Of a DNA stretch of 64,000 bases, positions 22,901 to 34,754 are shown piece by piece (the stretch's first letter is position 1; every line of letters starts with the position of its first letter). The notes under the pieces are model-generated. The model made no database searches, had not been told where the DNA came from, and worked only from the letters and a program-made list of their open reading frames with translations. Source of the DNA: Erodium maritimum (taxonomy: Eukaryota > Streptophyta > Magnoliopsida > Geraniales > Geraniaceae); contig OY997591.1 in the NCBI GenBank assembly GCA_963921825.1, positions 23,059,515 through 23,123,514 of the forward strand. The letters are read 5' to 3'. The translations under genes and the position numbers were made by a program.

Positions 22901-23700
22901 AAATTCTGGGGGAGTGCGTCTCGGGAGGATGCCTCTTGGGCTTGGGGTTTAGAGCGGAAGGGGGTCTATTCGGTTAAATCTGGTGTTGGGATGGCTTGAT
23001 GGAGGAGCATCGATGGGTTTAATGCATATTTGATGGATTAGCTACCAGGGACTCTATGTTCCCCTTAAGGTCCGTACTTTCCTATGGAGGTTCTTCCAAA
23101 ATATCTTCAAAGTGGGGACGAGATTGACTAAAATAGGTATTCAAGAGGGCCAGAGGTGTGGGAGATGCGCCCGAGGAGAGGAGACTAATGGCCCATACAT
23201 TTTTTTTTATCGGGCAATGTTTTGTCGTTGTGTGATTGGGTTGATTTTGTGACCTCCTTATCCAGCTCGAATATCTTATTTTTCATGATAAAGAGGCTTT
23301 CAGATGAGGACTTGCGGCCACGACAATAACCTGGTTCTTCATGATTTAAAGTAAGAGGAACATGGTTCTTCATGGGGATCAAGAGAGGGATCATGATCAG
23401 TTGATGGCGACTTGTAGTAGTTGGATATGATATTTTTGTTCCTATTTGGATAAGGATAGGTGTTATCAGGCAGTTAGACTGTCTCGGGATCATCTAGGGG
23501 AAGTCCTTGAAGCAATGAACTATTTCAAAGCAGGAACTTTCTCCCCTTATCTAGCTAAATGTTTGGTTTTGTTGTCGGGTTGGGAATGGAAAATGGGTGG
23601 CACGTCTTTGAGGTACCTTACATATACATGTGCCGGTAACTTTCTGCGATGTAAGCATGGTCAACATGAGCTATAATGCGTTCAAAGGGCGGGAGATTTC
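19990..23700 (+). pseudogene. Dead L1-type LINE (reverse transcriptase to zinc-binding domain)
   Basis: From 19990 a broken frame reads like a plant LINE reverse transcriptase: EYRPISLCNVLYKIVTKA at about 20200-20255, then an interruption (20328-21688), then FELMHSIR and LDMRKAYDKIEWG (21692-21790), LRWSCPLSPYLF, and FFADKN near 22070 where FADD is expected. Further on, LKVRTFLWRFFQNIF and the cysteine-rich RCGRCARGEE (23060-23180) match the zinc-binding domain at the end of LINE ORF2. Many stops and frameshifts are present and the catalytic Asp pair is damaged. The 5' end is not fixed. Confidence 0.8.
20328..21688 (+). mobile_element. Younger LINE copy inserted in the dead LINE, 5'-truncated and internally deleted
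   Basis: It begins inside ORF1: a DUF4283-like segment (VTGVPLLGWCMSTFRDIG, then CGSFLLALRDETSPSLD) is followed by a basic/acidic tail ending near 21315. ORF2 starts at about 21255 (FISWNVREMNVVQKRRC, endonuclease) and runs to about 21520. The sequence then jumps to a 3' UTR with TAATAAAATATC and an A tract at 21679-21689. The flanks ACGTTTGA (20320-20327) and ACATTTGA (21689-21696) may be its target duplication with one mismatch. A run of 15 G lies in ORF1 (20759-20773). Confidence 0.75.
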
Positions 23701-26443
23701 ATGTTATTTATAAAATTTCCACCGCGTACTAGCAGCATCCGGGCCTTTAGATTTTACGAATCCAATTTTTATTGGCTCTTAGTTTGCACGATAAGGTACG
23801 ATTTGTATTTGATACCATTCATATATATATAGGGGCACTTTCACATGTTACCTATGCTTAATTTGTTACTTGTTACCCAAATCTGAACCCTTGAATTTTT
23901 AAATCTAATGGCTATAGTTTATCAGCCTCAATTATCCATGAATTAAATAGAAATATTAACAAAAGGTTAGTTTTGTAATTTTGTCTCATTTGAAAAAATT
24001 ACTGCAAAATTAATTTTTTACAGTCTCGATCTGATTTTTTAATATTTTATTTTAAGAATATATATTTTAAAAAAATATTCTATTTTTTAATTTTAAATTC
24101 CATACATATTACATAATATTATGTGCAATATTACAAAATTTTGTATAAAGCTATGCAAATTACATATTTTTAGAGCTGATGTTACATATTTTGGAACCGA
24201 AATTATAGATTTTTGGAGTCAATATTATACATGTGTACACATTTTCAGAGCCGACGTTATAGAATTTTAGAATAGATGTTACAAAATTTTGAACCCAATG
24301 TTACATATTCATAAACCATTGATTCGAATACATGTGTCTATTGTTCAAGATCACAATACTCATAATTACATATCTCGAAAAACAACATTACATAACCGTA
24401 AGCTAAAAGTTACAAATCACTACAATTACAACTAATCGAAAATGTTACAAATACCCATAGATACATAATTTTCTATAAAATGTTACAAATAACTACCCAA
24501 AAAATTGCAACATTTTATATAATTGTAACACCCAACTTTCCATGAGGCTGAACAAATATGGATTCAAAAAATACTCCAAACTTTTTTGTACAACAAATTT
24601 CAAAAACTACCCTAGATTTTTCTGCACAACAAGTTACATAATAATACATTAAAAAAATACATAATAATAAAATACAGGTTACAAATTACTACACCATCAT
24701 ACACAGATTTTACATAATACCAAAACCAACAAAAAAAATACCTACAAAAATGTGGTTACAAAAAATAACCCCAAATTGCTTTTCAAAAAATACCCAACTT
24801 ATCATGCGATCAGATCTACAGACTAAATTTGTATTTTGAGAAATTAAAACTCATTGAACAAACAAGAACAAATCCTACTGAGAAATTAAAATTCAATGAA
24901 CAAATCAGGTTACACACACACATATATATGTATGTGTGTGTATAACCTGAAGCTTACAAGTATTAAGATATTTTGGGTGAGAAGTTACAAGTATCTAATA
25001 TAAACGATCTAAAGTCGAGAATGATGAAATTAAGATATGTTATATTAAAATATTATGACATATTATTGTTTTGGCCGGTTCAAGATGTTGAACCTGGTAA
25101 AGTGTCAATATGGAGCTCATAGACTGCATAAGAAAAATTGTTTTGAATGGGCACTGGAAACGACTTTTCATTTACGATCTAAGAATCTTGGAGAAGTTAT
25201 AAAATAAGGGAGTAACAAGTCCCTGGAAGACAAAACCCTAGCCATTATTTTTATCCGTCATCATATGGAACGTGGCCAACGAGGAGAGTATTTGGATATC
25301 CAAGATCCATTCGATCAATGGAGTAACTCAAGGAAAGATTTCAGCATATGATCATTGTGAAATGTCGGATGGTCAGAAGTTCATACAAACTTATATAGTC
25401 CATTTTGGTGAACATATATATACTCGTGAAAAGTTCCCCGAGACTAAAGAAATGCTTTAAAACAAATAAAAAAATATTTCTTCGACCTGTAGATTGAACG
25501 TATATATAATGGATCCATAAATATGCATATATTAAGAAATGCCTAAAGCATTTCGATTTGGTATTCAAATGATCGATCGACCTTTAGATCCTAAGAGGAC
25601 CTTATTTGTCTCAAATAAATGAAAATATATTTAGTTCTGAAGTATCATATTTAAAGTTATACATTAGTTTACTTGTTGTAACATACAATGTCTGCTACAT
25701 AATTTGCAATAATATGCTAGCTAGTTTGAGCTCAGAAGCAACTAACCGATTTTGAAATGGAATCAGATTCCCTCGAGTCGTGCTCTCAGACAATTATGTT
25801 TTGAGACGATATTTTTAAGTGTTCAATATTTTTCTTGCAAACCATTAGTTGTTTAGAAATTCTTTTATAATCGTGAAGTTCAGAAAAGTCATGAGGTTGA
25901 CGTTATTCAAAATTATATAGTTAAAATCCTACAGAGTTGTTCACTGAAATTTTAACATCAAATTTTGGGGAGTCAGTGAACAAAATGGTATAAGTCGACT
26001 TCGCAAGCAACTGAGATCACTCAATCAATCTTTAAGAAGAGTAACAATCAAATGGAGTAGGTTTTCGTGCGGTACACTCTTTTTTACCTATTCAGCTTTT
26101 GTCCCACATAGTTTTCTCGTTCTAACAAAACTGTTGTTATGCGCACCCAACTCATCATATCAGTGAGTGAATGGAAGAAACACTACACACAATAAGTCTT
26201 TGCCGTTTTTTTTTTGAGAAATTAGTGTTCATGATCAATATACGTTGACTCAAGAAGCAAACAAAGTAACCTCACCAGTCATCAAGAAGAGCAAGGAGAA
26301 TCAAAACCGTCCAACACTCTTTTTTTCTTATTAACTTTATATCTATTTAGGTTGTCCTAAAAATTTTTAACAAAACAATTATAATGCACGTCTTCTCCCC
26401 AGAATTAGGTCATTGAAAAGAAAATTTTGTCTGAACGGTCTGT
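23701..26443. other. AT-rich intergenic DNA with degenerate repeats
   Basis: 23820-24900 is dense in GTTACA, TTACAT and TTACAAAT words, with roughly 30 bp spacing in 24165-24320. It ends close to a long hairpin at 24906-24949. A plus-strand frame of 62 codons at 25272-25460 (NEESIWISKIHSING...) is unrecognised. 26060-26440 contains two loosely similar stretches around CACTCTTTTTT. No promoter or gene can be supported. Confidence 0.4.
24906..24949. repeat. AC/AT/TG hairpin
   Basis: CAGGTTACACACACACATAT is followed by a near-perfect reverse complement ending ATAACCTG. It is a simple-sequence palindrome that could fold into a stem of nearly 20 pairs. It may mark the end of a mobile element, but no second end was found. 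Confidence 0.55.
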
Positions 26444-26448
26444 CTCTG

Positions 26449-26854
26449 TGTTACACTCAAGTTGTAACTGAAGCTCAAGTATTTAGAAATGAGACCGGGA
26501 GAGGAAGGATTTAGTTCGATTGAGCTAAGACATGTTACAACTTGTTCTGAAGAAATGAAGAACATCGAAATGAAAACCTAACTTAACCAAATACAAGATA
26601 ATACCAAATCATAGATAAGATTGAAAGGAAGGACATAGCATCCTTTTGTATCGTTCATTCGATCCGCTTTTGACGCTGGAAGAGCAAGACCGTAATGTTG
26701 CATGACTCCCACGCAACGCATAACTCAGCCAAAGGAAGACGATGCACGTGCTAGACACGCGAGGCTCGCCAGGTGAAACACACCGTTTAATTAAAAGGGA
26801 AGATAACTAACTTAACAACTTTTTCATTTGCTTCAGATGCAAGCAATCATGACA
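26449..26854 (-). repeat. 3' LTR of the outer chromovirus
   Basis: On the minus strand it starts TGTCATGATTGC at 26854 and ends TGTAACA at 26449. It is bounded by CTCTG at 26444-26448. The polypurine-like GCAGGAGGTATT lies just inside (26855-26866). Confidence 0.88.
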
Positions 26855-27389
26855 AATACCTCCTGCTTAAAAATTGGCTTGACCTCAAGCCAATGCTTTG
26901 GCCAACCATTCCGGAAAATTGGTCTGAATTGTTGGAGCCTCTTCCCAAGTTGCATCTTCAGGTCTAGACCTATCCCACTGAATCAATTATTGCACTGCAG
27001 CTGCATTATTGTGCTTCACAATTCTCCTTTGAAGCAGTGCAATAGGATGAAACTTCAAATGGCCTTCTGAAGTAGTGTCTGACAACTTATGCAGAAGTCT
27101 GTTCTTATGCCCCAATTGTTTCATCAGCAGTGAAACATGGAATACATGATGAATGAGAGAAGTATCTGGTCACTTTATCTTGTAAGCTACTTTGCCAACC
27201 CTCTCCATGACTTGAAAAAGTCCATAAATCCTTGGGGGCAACTTCAAATTTGTCCTCAAATTGACAGAATTTTGTCTGTATGGCTGCAACTTCAAGTACA
27301 CCCAGTCTCCCACCACAAACTCTCTCTCAGTCCTATGTTTATCAGCAAATTGTTTCATTCTGGACTGAGCCTGAATTAAGTTCTCCTTC
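26855..27389 (-). pseudogene. Outer element: integrase C-terminus and chromodomain remnant
   Basis: Minus-strand frame 27358-27170 reads [28 protein letters not shown] and VGKVAYKI, the GPF/GPY region of gypsy integrase. Below 27100 a frame with stops gives LIQWDRSRPEDATWEE, the C-terminal half of a chromodomain. It continues the reading at 30041-30231 once the solo LTR is removed. Confidence 0.85.
26874..26893 (-). repeat. Perfect hairpin next to the polypurine tract of the outer element
   Basis: TTGGCTTGA and TCAAGCCAA are separated by two bases (minus strand GG). It lies about 20 bases before the 3' LTR, at the end of pol. Confidence 0.6.
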
Positions 27390-30040
27390 TGTAAGACCCG
27401 CCCCCGGTCGATCCCGGTAAAACCGGTGAATCCTAGCTAAGTTTGACTTTCAGCCGGAAAAGTCAACCGATGACTCGGAAAGTCAGTCGGGACCTTTCCG
27501 GGGCCCAAAAAGCTTAGCCATTAGCACGGTTAGCTTAGTTGGGTCGTTTCCTTCAGTTTGACTGTAATATTGTTAAAGTCAACTGTCGGTCAAACTCGGG
27601 CTTAATATCGGTTTTTTTGTCGATAAATCTTGGAAAGCTGGAAAATTATTAAATAGGAGTGACCTCACATGACACTTGTCATGCTTGGCTTGGAGGATGA
27701 GATTTGGGGCTCCAAATGACCCTCATACCCTCCTAAGTTACCTTTAAAGGGATAAGACCTTAAGGGCTTTTGAGTAAATTGACATTTTAGGTCATTTAAA
27801 GGAAAGAGAGCAACAATTCAGCCCATTTGTTGTTGTTTCAGCCGAAAATCACAAGAGAGAGGAGAGGAGGAGCTCACTTGCTTGAGGAAGAAGATAGAGA
27901 GGAAAGCTTGGATTTTGAAGCTTGTTCTTGGTCCCTTTGCCTTCATTTTCACTCCATCTTCTCCATCTCAACTATCTAGAGGTAAGGATGCTCTCAAACC
28001 TCCATTTCTTCCACTTCCAATCTATGGGTTTTGTGTGTTTTGGCTTAAAAGTTGAAGAACTTGCTCTTTGATTGATTGTTTGGAGAAGAAGTAGTGAAGT
28101 AGGTTGTTGGATTGAGTTTTGGTTGAAGTTTGATGAACCCATTGAGGGTGTAGTTACTGGGTATCTTTGGTGAATTATTTTGGAGCTAGGAGAGTTTAGA
28201 AATGGAGTTTGTGTTGGGATTTTCGTGAAATTCGAGTTGGGGAAGAAAGGGGAAGGACCTGGTCAGGTCTGATACGGAATCTGACCCGGACCGGGCCAGG
28301 TACCGGCACGGTAGGCCGCACGGAACGTGCCTGGTACCGGCACGGCACCCGGCACGGGACCTGATACGGTCCGTGTCGCTCACCGGGTCGGTCTGTGTCG
28401 TGTTCCGTTCTGGATTCCGGGCCGGCCTGTGACAGGTTCCGTTTGGCATTCCGGATCAGATCCCCAGAGCCCAAAACCCTTCCTTTTAGCTCAATTTGAT
28501 TCCCACTTTTCCTCTTCAAACCTTGATCCATTTCTGAACATTGTGTTGTGTTTTGAGGAGAAGAACACTTGATTGAGGGATCTAATTTGTGTTCTTTTGG
28601 TGGTTCAAAACCTTGGAACCAAGCTAGGAAAGGAGGAAGAACGTGGACACGAGTTAGAGGAGCTTTTATCACGCCGGGACCCGAGTGAAGAACGGAGAGG
28701 TGACCACCGAGCTTTTCGTCAGAGTGTTGAGAGGAAGACCTTGAGGTAGGGAAAGCCTTAACCTCTCGTTTACGATGCTTAGTATGCATGCTAGGTTAAT
28801 AAAATTGGAAAATGTCCTAGAAATGCCTATAGGATGCGAGTAACTAGCATAATCGTCTTTCAATTTCTAATAACCGGAAGTGTCTAGTGGTGACCGATTA
28901 GGATGCCATTCACTAGTGTAATTCGCTTTCAATACTTGGGATTTGATTGTCTGGTAGAGGAGCTTTGGCAAAGCCCTCGGATTAGTTGCGTGTTAGGATC
29001 ACATGCTTGGTTGTTGATTGCTTAGTGGATAGGCTAAAGAGTCTAATGAAACTAGTGGATTTGCATGTGTAAATGCTCTCTTGAAGGTTTTATGATTAGT
29101 TGATTATACTCGTACTTGCTCGTGGATTACATTCGAATGATTACTTGATTGACTTGAATGGTTGTTTGGAGCATCGAGTATGACTGGTTGTACCGGGCAG
29201 TGCAATCAGGTGATCGATGCCCCGGTGGTTCGAAACTGGTAAGTGAACGGTAAGTTGGGTTTGTGTGATTGGTCTGCTATGTTTGCATGATTACGTGTAC
29301 TGCTTGTTGTGGTGAATTGGTGATGTGTGAGCCATGTGTGGAATTGAATTGGTGGTTGTTGAGCTTGTATTATTTCGTGTTCGGTTTAGTGCGTATTCAA
29401 TTATTAACTGCTTATTATTAAATTGTCCAAGTGTATGCTCCCTATGGGAGTAATACCTTGGTTCCCGAGGACATAAAATCCCTTGGAGACGTTTCTGAGA
29501 ATCCCGATGATAAGCGCCCCGAAAGGTTGTTTCCGGTCGCCTCAATGTTATGCGTCTCCTCTGGATTTGAGGGAAAATCCGAGAGGACACATCATGTGGA
29601 TCGGAGGGTGGAGACTTCATGTGCCACGGCATTGTTGATTTATCTATTACCTGTGTTTGATAAGATGTCTTTGGTTGACAGTGTTGCTTGATCTTATTGA
29701 GTCGAAGGTCCATCTTGTTATGTGTTTTCCCTACTGAGCGCAAGCTCACCCCTATGAGTTTATTGTTGTGTTTACAGGCTTGATAGAGGAGTAGAGGCTC
29801 GGGAGCTTCTCGGTGTGGGTGTCTTTAGAGACTTCGTGTTTATCTTTATTTCATTTGAACCAGATTTTGTGAAGATTTATTATTACACCCCCGGAGGGTT
29901 ACTTATGTTTAAACTAGATCTTTGTGGATTGGAGTTCTTATTCGAGATTTTCAGGAACTAAATGTTGATTTATTACTTTATTGTCTTCTATTACTCGTCA
30001 TGCCTCAAGTCCGGGCGATAACCGGATTTGGGGCGTGACA
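27390..30040 (+). mobile_element. Solo LTR C (Tekay-like), inserted in the outer integrase
   Basis: Start TGTAAGACCCGC at 27390, end GGGGCGTGACA at 30040, flanked by CCTTC at 27385-27389 and 30041-30045. No interior or second LTR is present, so unequal recombination between LTRs probably removed them. Near its start, AAAAAGCTTAGCC (27507-27519) and GGGTCGTTTCC match elements B and D. A GC-rich stretch of CCGGCACGG-type words lies at 28265-28450. Small open frames inside are LTR sequence, not genes. Confidence 0.93.
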
Positions 30041-30231
30041 CCTTCAGTATCATATTCAACTCGTCCCTAGAGTTTATAAACCCTTCCACAACATCCACTG
30101 AGGATTGTACAGGACCAAAGTTAACCACTAGAGATGGAAACCCATAGGCAACCACAAAAGGTGACATTTTAATAGCAGTTTGATGACATGTGTTGTACCA
30201 AGAACAAGCCTTTCTCTTCGGATCCTCACAG
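30041..30231 (-). pseudogene. Outer element: integrase middle fragment
   Basis: The minus-strand frame reads EDPKRKACSWYNTCHQTA, then KMSPFVVAYGFPS, the classic gypsy integrase segment just before the C-terminal part at 27358. At its upstream end (about 30231) it meets Athila-like LTR sequence; compared with related integrases, only some ten residues are missing between here and HPQTDGQTERM at 45741 onward. Confidence 0.85.
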
Positions 30232-31475
30232 CCACACGGTCCGTATGGGGAACCGGGTCGGAACGAGGGCCGTTCCCGGCGGCCAAACGGCCCGGTGCCA
30301 AGCCCGTTTCGGGCGCATAGAAGGGGAAAAGTCACGAGCTCTCTGATCTGATCCGGTCAGAGACCCGTTCCGTGCCACTCGGAGGGCCGGTCACAGACCC
30401 GTTCCGTGCCGCTTAGAGGGCTGGTTTGGGGCACGTTCCGTGCCACGCTACGGGCCGTGCAAGCTCCAGACATTCGATTTTAAAAGCCCTATATAAGCGA
30501 ATTTGAGGGATATTTTAGGGATATACGATTTTGGAGAGCAAAAGGGGGATACTTGAAGAACTAGGGCTTGGAGCTTGAAGGAGAGAGGTGTCTTAGAGCA
30601 AAGATTGAAGCAAACTTTGATTTTCATTTCGTTATTTGGGTATTGTGTATCAAACTCAATTACATTATGGTTATTTATAGTTTTTCTTCATCAATTTGCT
30701 TGTTCTTCTATTCCCTCATGAGCTAAATTTCTATTGATCTAGGGCTGGGGGAAGCAATATGATTAATTGATTCAATGGGTTTGTATTTATTATGTGCAAT
30801 TTGTGTTTAGAATATTGTTTGCATAATTTGGAATTAATGCTTCATCAAATTGGTCATTTGATAGTTGATTAGGTTTTAGCATTCAACAATCGAGAGATGA
30901 GAGTGACTAAAAGGACTAATGATTATGTAACTCGGGTTTAAATATAGTCTTTAGTAAAGTTAGGTTAACACGAGTGCAACATCTATAGGCGTACAAACCC
31001 AAAAGTTAGAGGAGTTCATGAATCGTAATGCGGTATGCCTCTCTACACTTTGATTATAAATAACTAGGCGGTCAGATTATACTAGGGTCCTAATTTGATC
31101 GAGAGATGGTTAGGATCAGTTGAGAGAACTTCCATTGCCCTTAAACTTACCTTATTTGCACATGTAAACACAAATATCTGCGAATTAATTGTCATATTGT
31201 AACCCGGTTAAAAGTCCTAAATCACTTTCTCCCTTGAATTTCACAAACATTTCCTGCTTTGTTCTCACTTTACTTAAATTGCTTTTTAAACTGTTAATTT
31301 AAATTTCAAAAACCAAGACCAATCATTTTCAAGAAACAGATTAATAACGGACTATAAATCGAGTGACTGTTTTACTGTTCCCTTGGGTACGATAACCAGA
31401 CTTGAACCGATTTACTACTTGACGATCGGTGCACTTGCTGTGACCTTTTTGTGGGTTAATTCTCAGGGCGTCAAG
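30232..31475 (+). repeat. 5' LTR of the Athila-like element
   Basis: It ends near GGGCGTCAA, a few bases before the primer site. The first 250 bp are GC-rich with repeated CCCGTTCCGTGCC words; the rest is AT-rich. The phrase ATCGAGAGATG occurs twice (30889 and 31099), as is common in Athila/Ogre-type LTRs. There is no partner LTR to compare. Confidence 0.7.
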
Positions 31476-31479
31476 TTAA

Positions 31480-31495
31480 TGGCGCCGTTGTTGGG
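31480..31495 (+). other. Primer binding site of the Athila-like element (Asp-tRNA type)
   Basis: TGGCGCCGTTGTTGGG matches the site used by Athila and related clades (canonical TGGCGCCGTTGCCGGGG) with small changes. Confidence 0.85.
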
Positions 31496-31571
31496 GAGCA
31501 ACTAAGGCAACACTTATATTTTCAATCTGTGTTGAGACTGTTTCATTTGTTTTTATTTTTATTTTGTTTTT

Positions 31572-33182
31572 ATGCACTTGCGATCTCACCAATCTCCGAG
31601 TTTATTTTCTACAGATCTTGAAGAGGTTGAGAGAAACGCTAGGCTATTGAGAAGGGAGAGGAAAGCAGCTACAATGAGCCTCCCACCTAGGGACAACCCG
31701 AATGACCTGATCAATCAGTTGAGGCAAGAGGACACAGAGCAGCACACGCCACAACCTCCTGCTAGGAATCAACAAGCAATTCTGGGGCAGCAAGGAAACA
31801 ATCTCCCTGCTATTGAAACAACACCAAAAAAAAGGGTGCTGATGGAGTAAGGTACCCCCTTTACTATAGGGGGTGGATCGAGCATTGTGACCCCACCAGT
31901 TGCAGCCAACCAATTCAAGATTGATGGCTCACTCTTGAATTTGATAAAGAGTGACCCATTTCATGGGAATGCTCACGAGGATCCTTTGAACCATCTGACG
32001 ACATTCTTAGAGTTCTGCGGCACATTCAAGACCAATGGAGTCACAGAAGAGGCAATACGGCTCATAGCTTTTCCTTTCTCATTGAAAGATAAAGCAAGTC
32101 ATTGGATAAGATCCTTACTAGTAGGAAGCATCAGAACCTGGGATCAGCTGGCACTACTAATTCTGAACGATTATTTTCCTCCAAAGAAAACAGTGTAACT
32201 AAGAGCAACAATAAATTCATTCAAACAACAAGGTGATGAGTCGTTGGCCGAGGCATGGGAAAGGTTTTCAGGTTGCCTGAGAAAATGTCTCCATCATGGA
32301 ATCCCCTTGTGGTTATACATGCGGACTTTCTATGCTGTATTGAATCCAGGAAGTCAAGCTCAGTTGGATTCCGCAGCGAGTGGGTCTTTTGTACAAAGAA
32401 CACTTGAAGAAACTGTCGAACTCTTGAATTTGATGGTGTCCAACAATGCATGACACTCTGAGAGATAAGTGGTTCAAGGCACAGTAAATGTAGTAGACTC
32501 CTCGATGTTGCACAAGATGATGGAGCAGATGCAAATTATGACACAAAAGGTGGATCAAATATAGATGCAGTTTGGTCACTCCGATCAAATGGGCGATCAA
32601 TCACATGAGGAAACTACGAATTACTTGGAGGGCATGTCCAAAGCCAAGTATGATCCGTTGATGAATGGTCCATACTCGACCACTTATAATCCAGGGTGGA
32701 AGAACCATCCCAATTTCTCATGGAAACCTCAGAGACATAATTCAACTCCCCCTGGCTATCCACAAAGGTCTCAAGGGCAGGGTTATCAGCAGAGGAACCA
32801 GAATCAGCAATATCAACAAAATACCTAGAAGGCCAATTCCCAAGAGCCTCCCTCAAGAATGGAAAAGATGATGCTCACTCTCTTGACTCAATTTTAAGAA
32901 AATAATAAGAAAGACGAAGAAAAGAATAAGAAAGACGAGGAAGAGAAAAAGATGACCAACTCTTGTTTCCAAGCTTTGGAGACTCAGATTAGGCAATTAT
33001 CCCAAGCTATGAACATAAGGGCACCTGGAAGCCTACCTAACAATACTGAGAGGAATCCTAGGGAAGGAGCTCATGCAATAGCTTTGAGGTCCGGGAAGCA
33101 GCTAGAAGGACTTGTGGCAGAAGAGGAACCTGAAGTGGCGAAGACTCTAGAGCAAGAAGACAATAGTGAGGAATTGGAATAA
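31572..33182 (+). pseudogene. Athila-like gag, broken
   Basis: It starts MHLRSHQSPSLFS; the segment at 31887-32198 has FKIDGSLLNLIKSDPFHGN, then DPLNHLTTFLEFCGTFK and ASHWIRSLL, the conserved Athila gag core. The frame then breaks several times: stops near 31850, 32198, 32453 and 32828, with shifts between. The C-terminal part at 32952-33182 has LRSGKQLEG, a usual Athila motif before protease. No zinc knuckle was seen. Confidence 0.85.
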
Positions 33183-33866
33183 AATGTAAGCTCGGAGCCT
33201 ACTAAAGATCAAAGGCCTACCAAAGGTAAGAAGGTAAGGGAGTCCTTAGTTGAGACAGAAACTAGGACTCCACCTCTTCCTTTTCCCTATGTATGCAAGA
33301 AAAATAAATTAGATGAGCAATATTCTAAATTTTTGAACATGTTTAGAAAGTTAGAAATTAATATCCCTTTTCTTGATGCTATACAGAGTATGCCAATTTA
33401 TGCTAAGTTTCTTAAAGATATTATTACTAGTAAGAGAAAATTAGGAGAACATGAGACAATGAATCTTAGTGAAGAATGTTCTGCAATATTACTCAACAAG
33501 TTACCCCCTTAACTTAAAGACCCCGGTAGTTTCACCTTGCCATGTGAGATGGGTAAAATATCTTTTGCTAGAGCACTATATGACTTAGGAGCGAGCATAA
33601 ATTTGATGCCCTTATCCGTCTTTAGGAAATTGGGATTATGAGAGGAACCTAAACCAACATCAGTAACCCTAGAATTAGCAGATAGACCTATAAAATATCC
33701 GAGAGGTGTTATTGAGGATGTGTTGGTTAAGGTAGACAAATTTATCTTTCCTACTGATTTTATAATCTTAGATATGGCTGAGGACTATGAGATTCCTCTA
33801 ATATTGGGTAGGCCATTTTTGGCCACAACCCGAGCCCTTATAGATGTGTAACAAGGTAAATTAACC
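33183..33866 (+). pseudogene. Athila-like protease region, broken
   Basis: The reading shows ALYDLGASINLMPLSVF with the DLGA active-site motif (about 33574-33620), then [19 protein letters not shown] near 33795-33849. In-frame stops interrupt it near 33510, 33639 and 33849. Upstream, PFPYVCKKNKLDEQYSKF is the usual linker in this clade. Confidence 0.85.
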
Positions 33867-34754
33867 TTGAGATATGGAAAGGAAGAAGTGGTCTACAATG
33901 TGTTTAAATCTATGAAGCATGCTAGTCCTGATAATACTTGTTTAAGAATCGATGCTTATGATCATGTTAGTCAAGAGAATTTTAATGTTTGTGAATTTGA
34001 TACCCATCTTGAAGCATGTTTAGTTGAAAGTATTAATGAACTATGTGCATCCTCACAAGAAGGTGTAGATGAAGTGATCCAGATGTTAGAGGCTTGCCCA
34101 CTTTGGAAGACTCGCAACAACCCTAGATTTCTCGCATTAGAAGCAACTCCAGGGCCAAAATTGAAGCCCTCAATTGAACAAGCCCTAGAACTTGAATTGA
34201 AAACCCTTCCCGACTCTCTTAAATATGTATTTTTGAATGACAATAATACTTTGCCTGTATTAATTTCTACTGCATTGTCATCTCTACAGGAAGAAAAGCT
34301 AATGAGAGTTCTAAAGGGGCACAAAAAGGCATTTGGATGGACCATTTCAGATATTCAAGGGATAAGTCCAGCCACATGTATGCACAAGATCCTCATGGAA
34401 GATGATCACAAGCAGAGTGTGCAACATCAAAGAAGACTAAACCCGTTGATGCAAGAAGTAGTGAAAAAGGAAGTAATCAAGCTCCTAGATGCAGGTATCA
34501 TCTACCCTATCTCTAATAGTGCATGAGTCAGTCCAGTTCAGTGTGTGCCTAAAAACGGGGGAATTACAGTAGTAAAAAATGATAATAATGAATTAATCCC
34601 AACTAGGACTATTACAGGGTGGAGATTATGCATTGATTATAGAAAATTAAATGATGCCACCAGTAAGGACCATTTCCCCCTACCTTTTATTGACCAAATG
34701 TTAGAGAGATTAGTAGGACATGACTATTATTGCTTTTTAGATGGATATAGCGGG
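33867..34754 (+). pseudogene. Athila-like reverse transcriptase, first part
   Basis: One frame runs 33867-34526 (ISPATCMHKILMEDD, then KKEVIKLLDAGIIYPIS) to a TGA where Trp is expected (NSA*VSPVQCVPK). After it come GWRLCIDYRKLNDATSKD, HFPLPFIDQMLERLVG and CFLDGYSG. The coding is cut at 34754 by the target duplication of element D and continues at 44541. Confidence 0.88.

Noticed and set aside
25272-25460. 62-codon plus-strand frame as a possible small gene
   Set aside because: No motif, no splice or promoter context, and surrounded by repeat-rich AT DNA; kept only as a note in the intergenic entry.
28186-28789. Long minus-strand frame in solo LTR C
   Set aside because: The translation follows the GC-rich CCGGCACGG words, is inside a solo LTR, and matches nothing.
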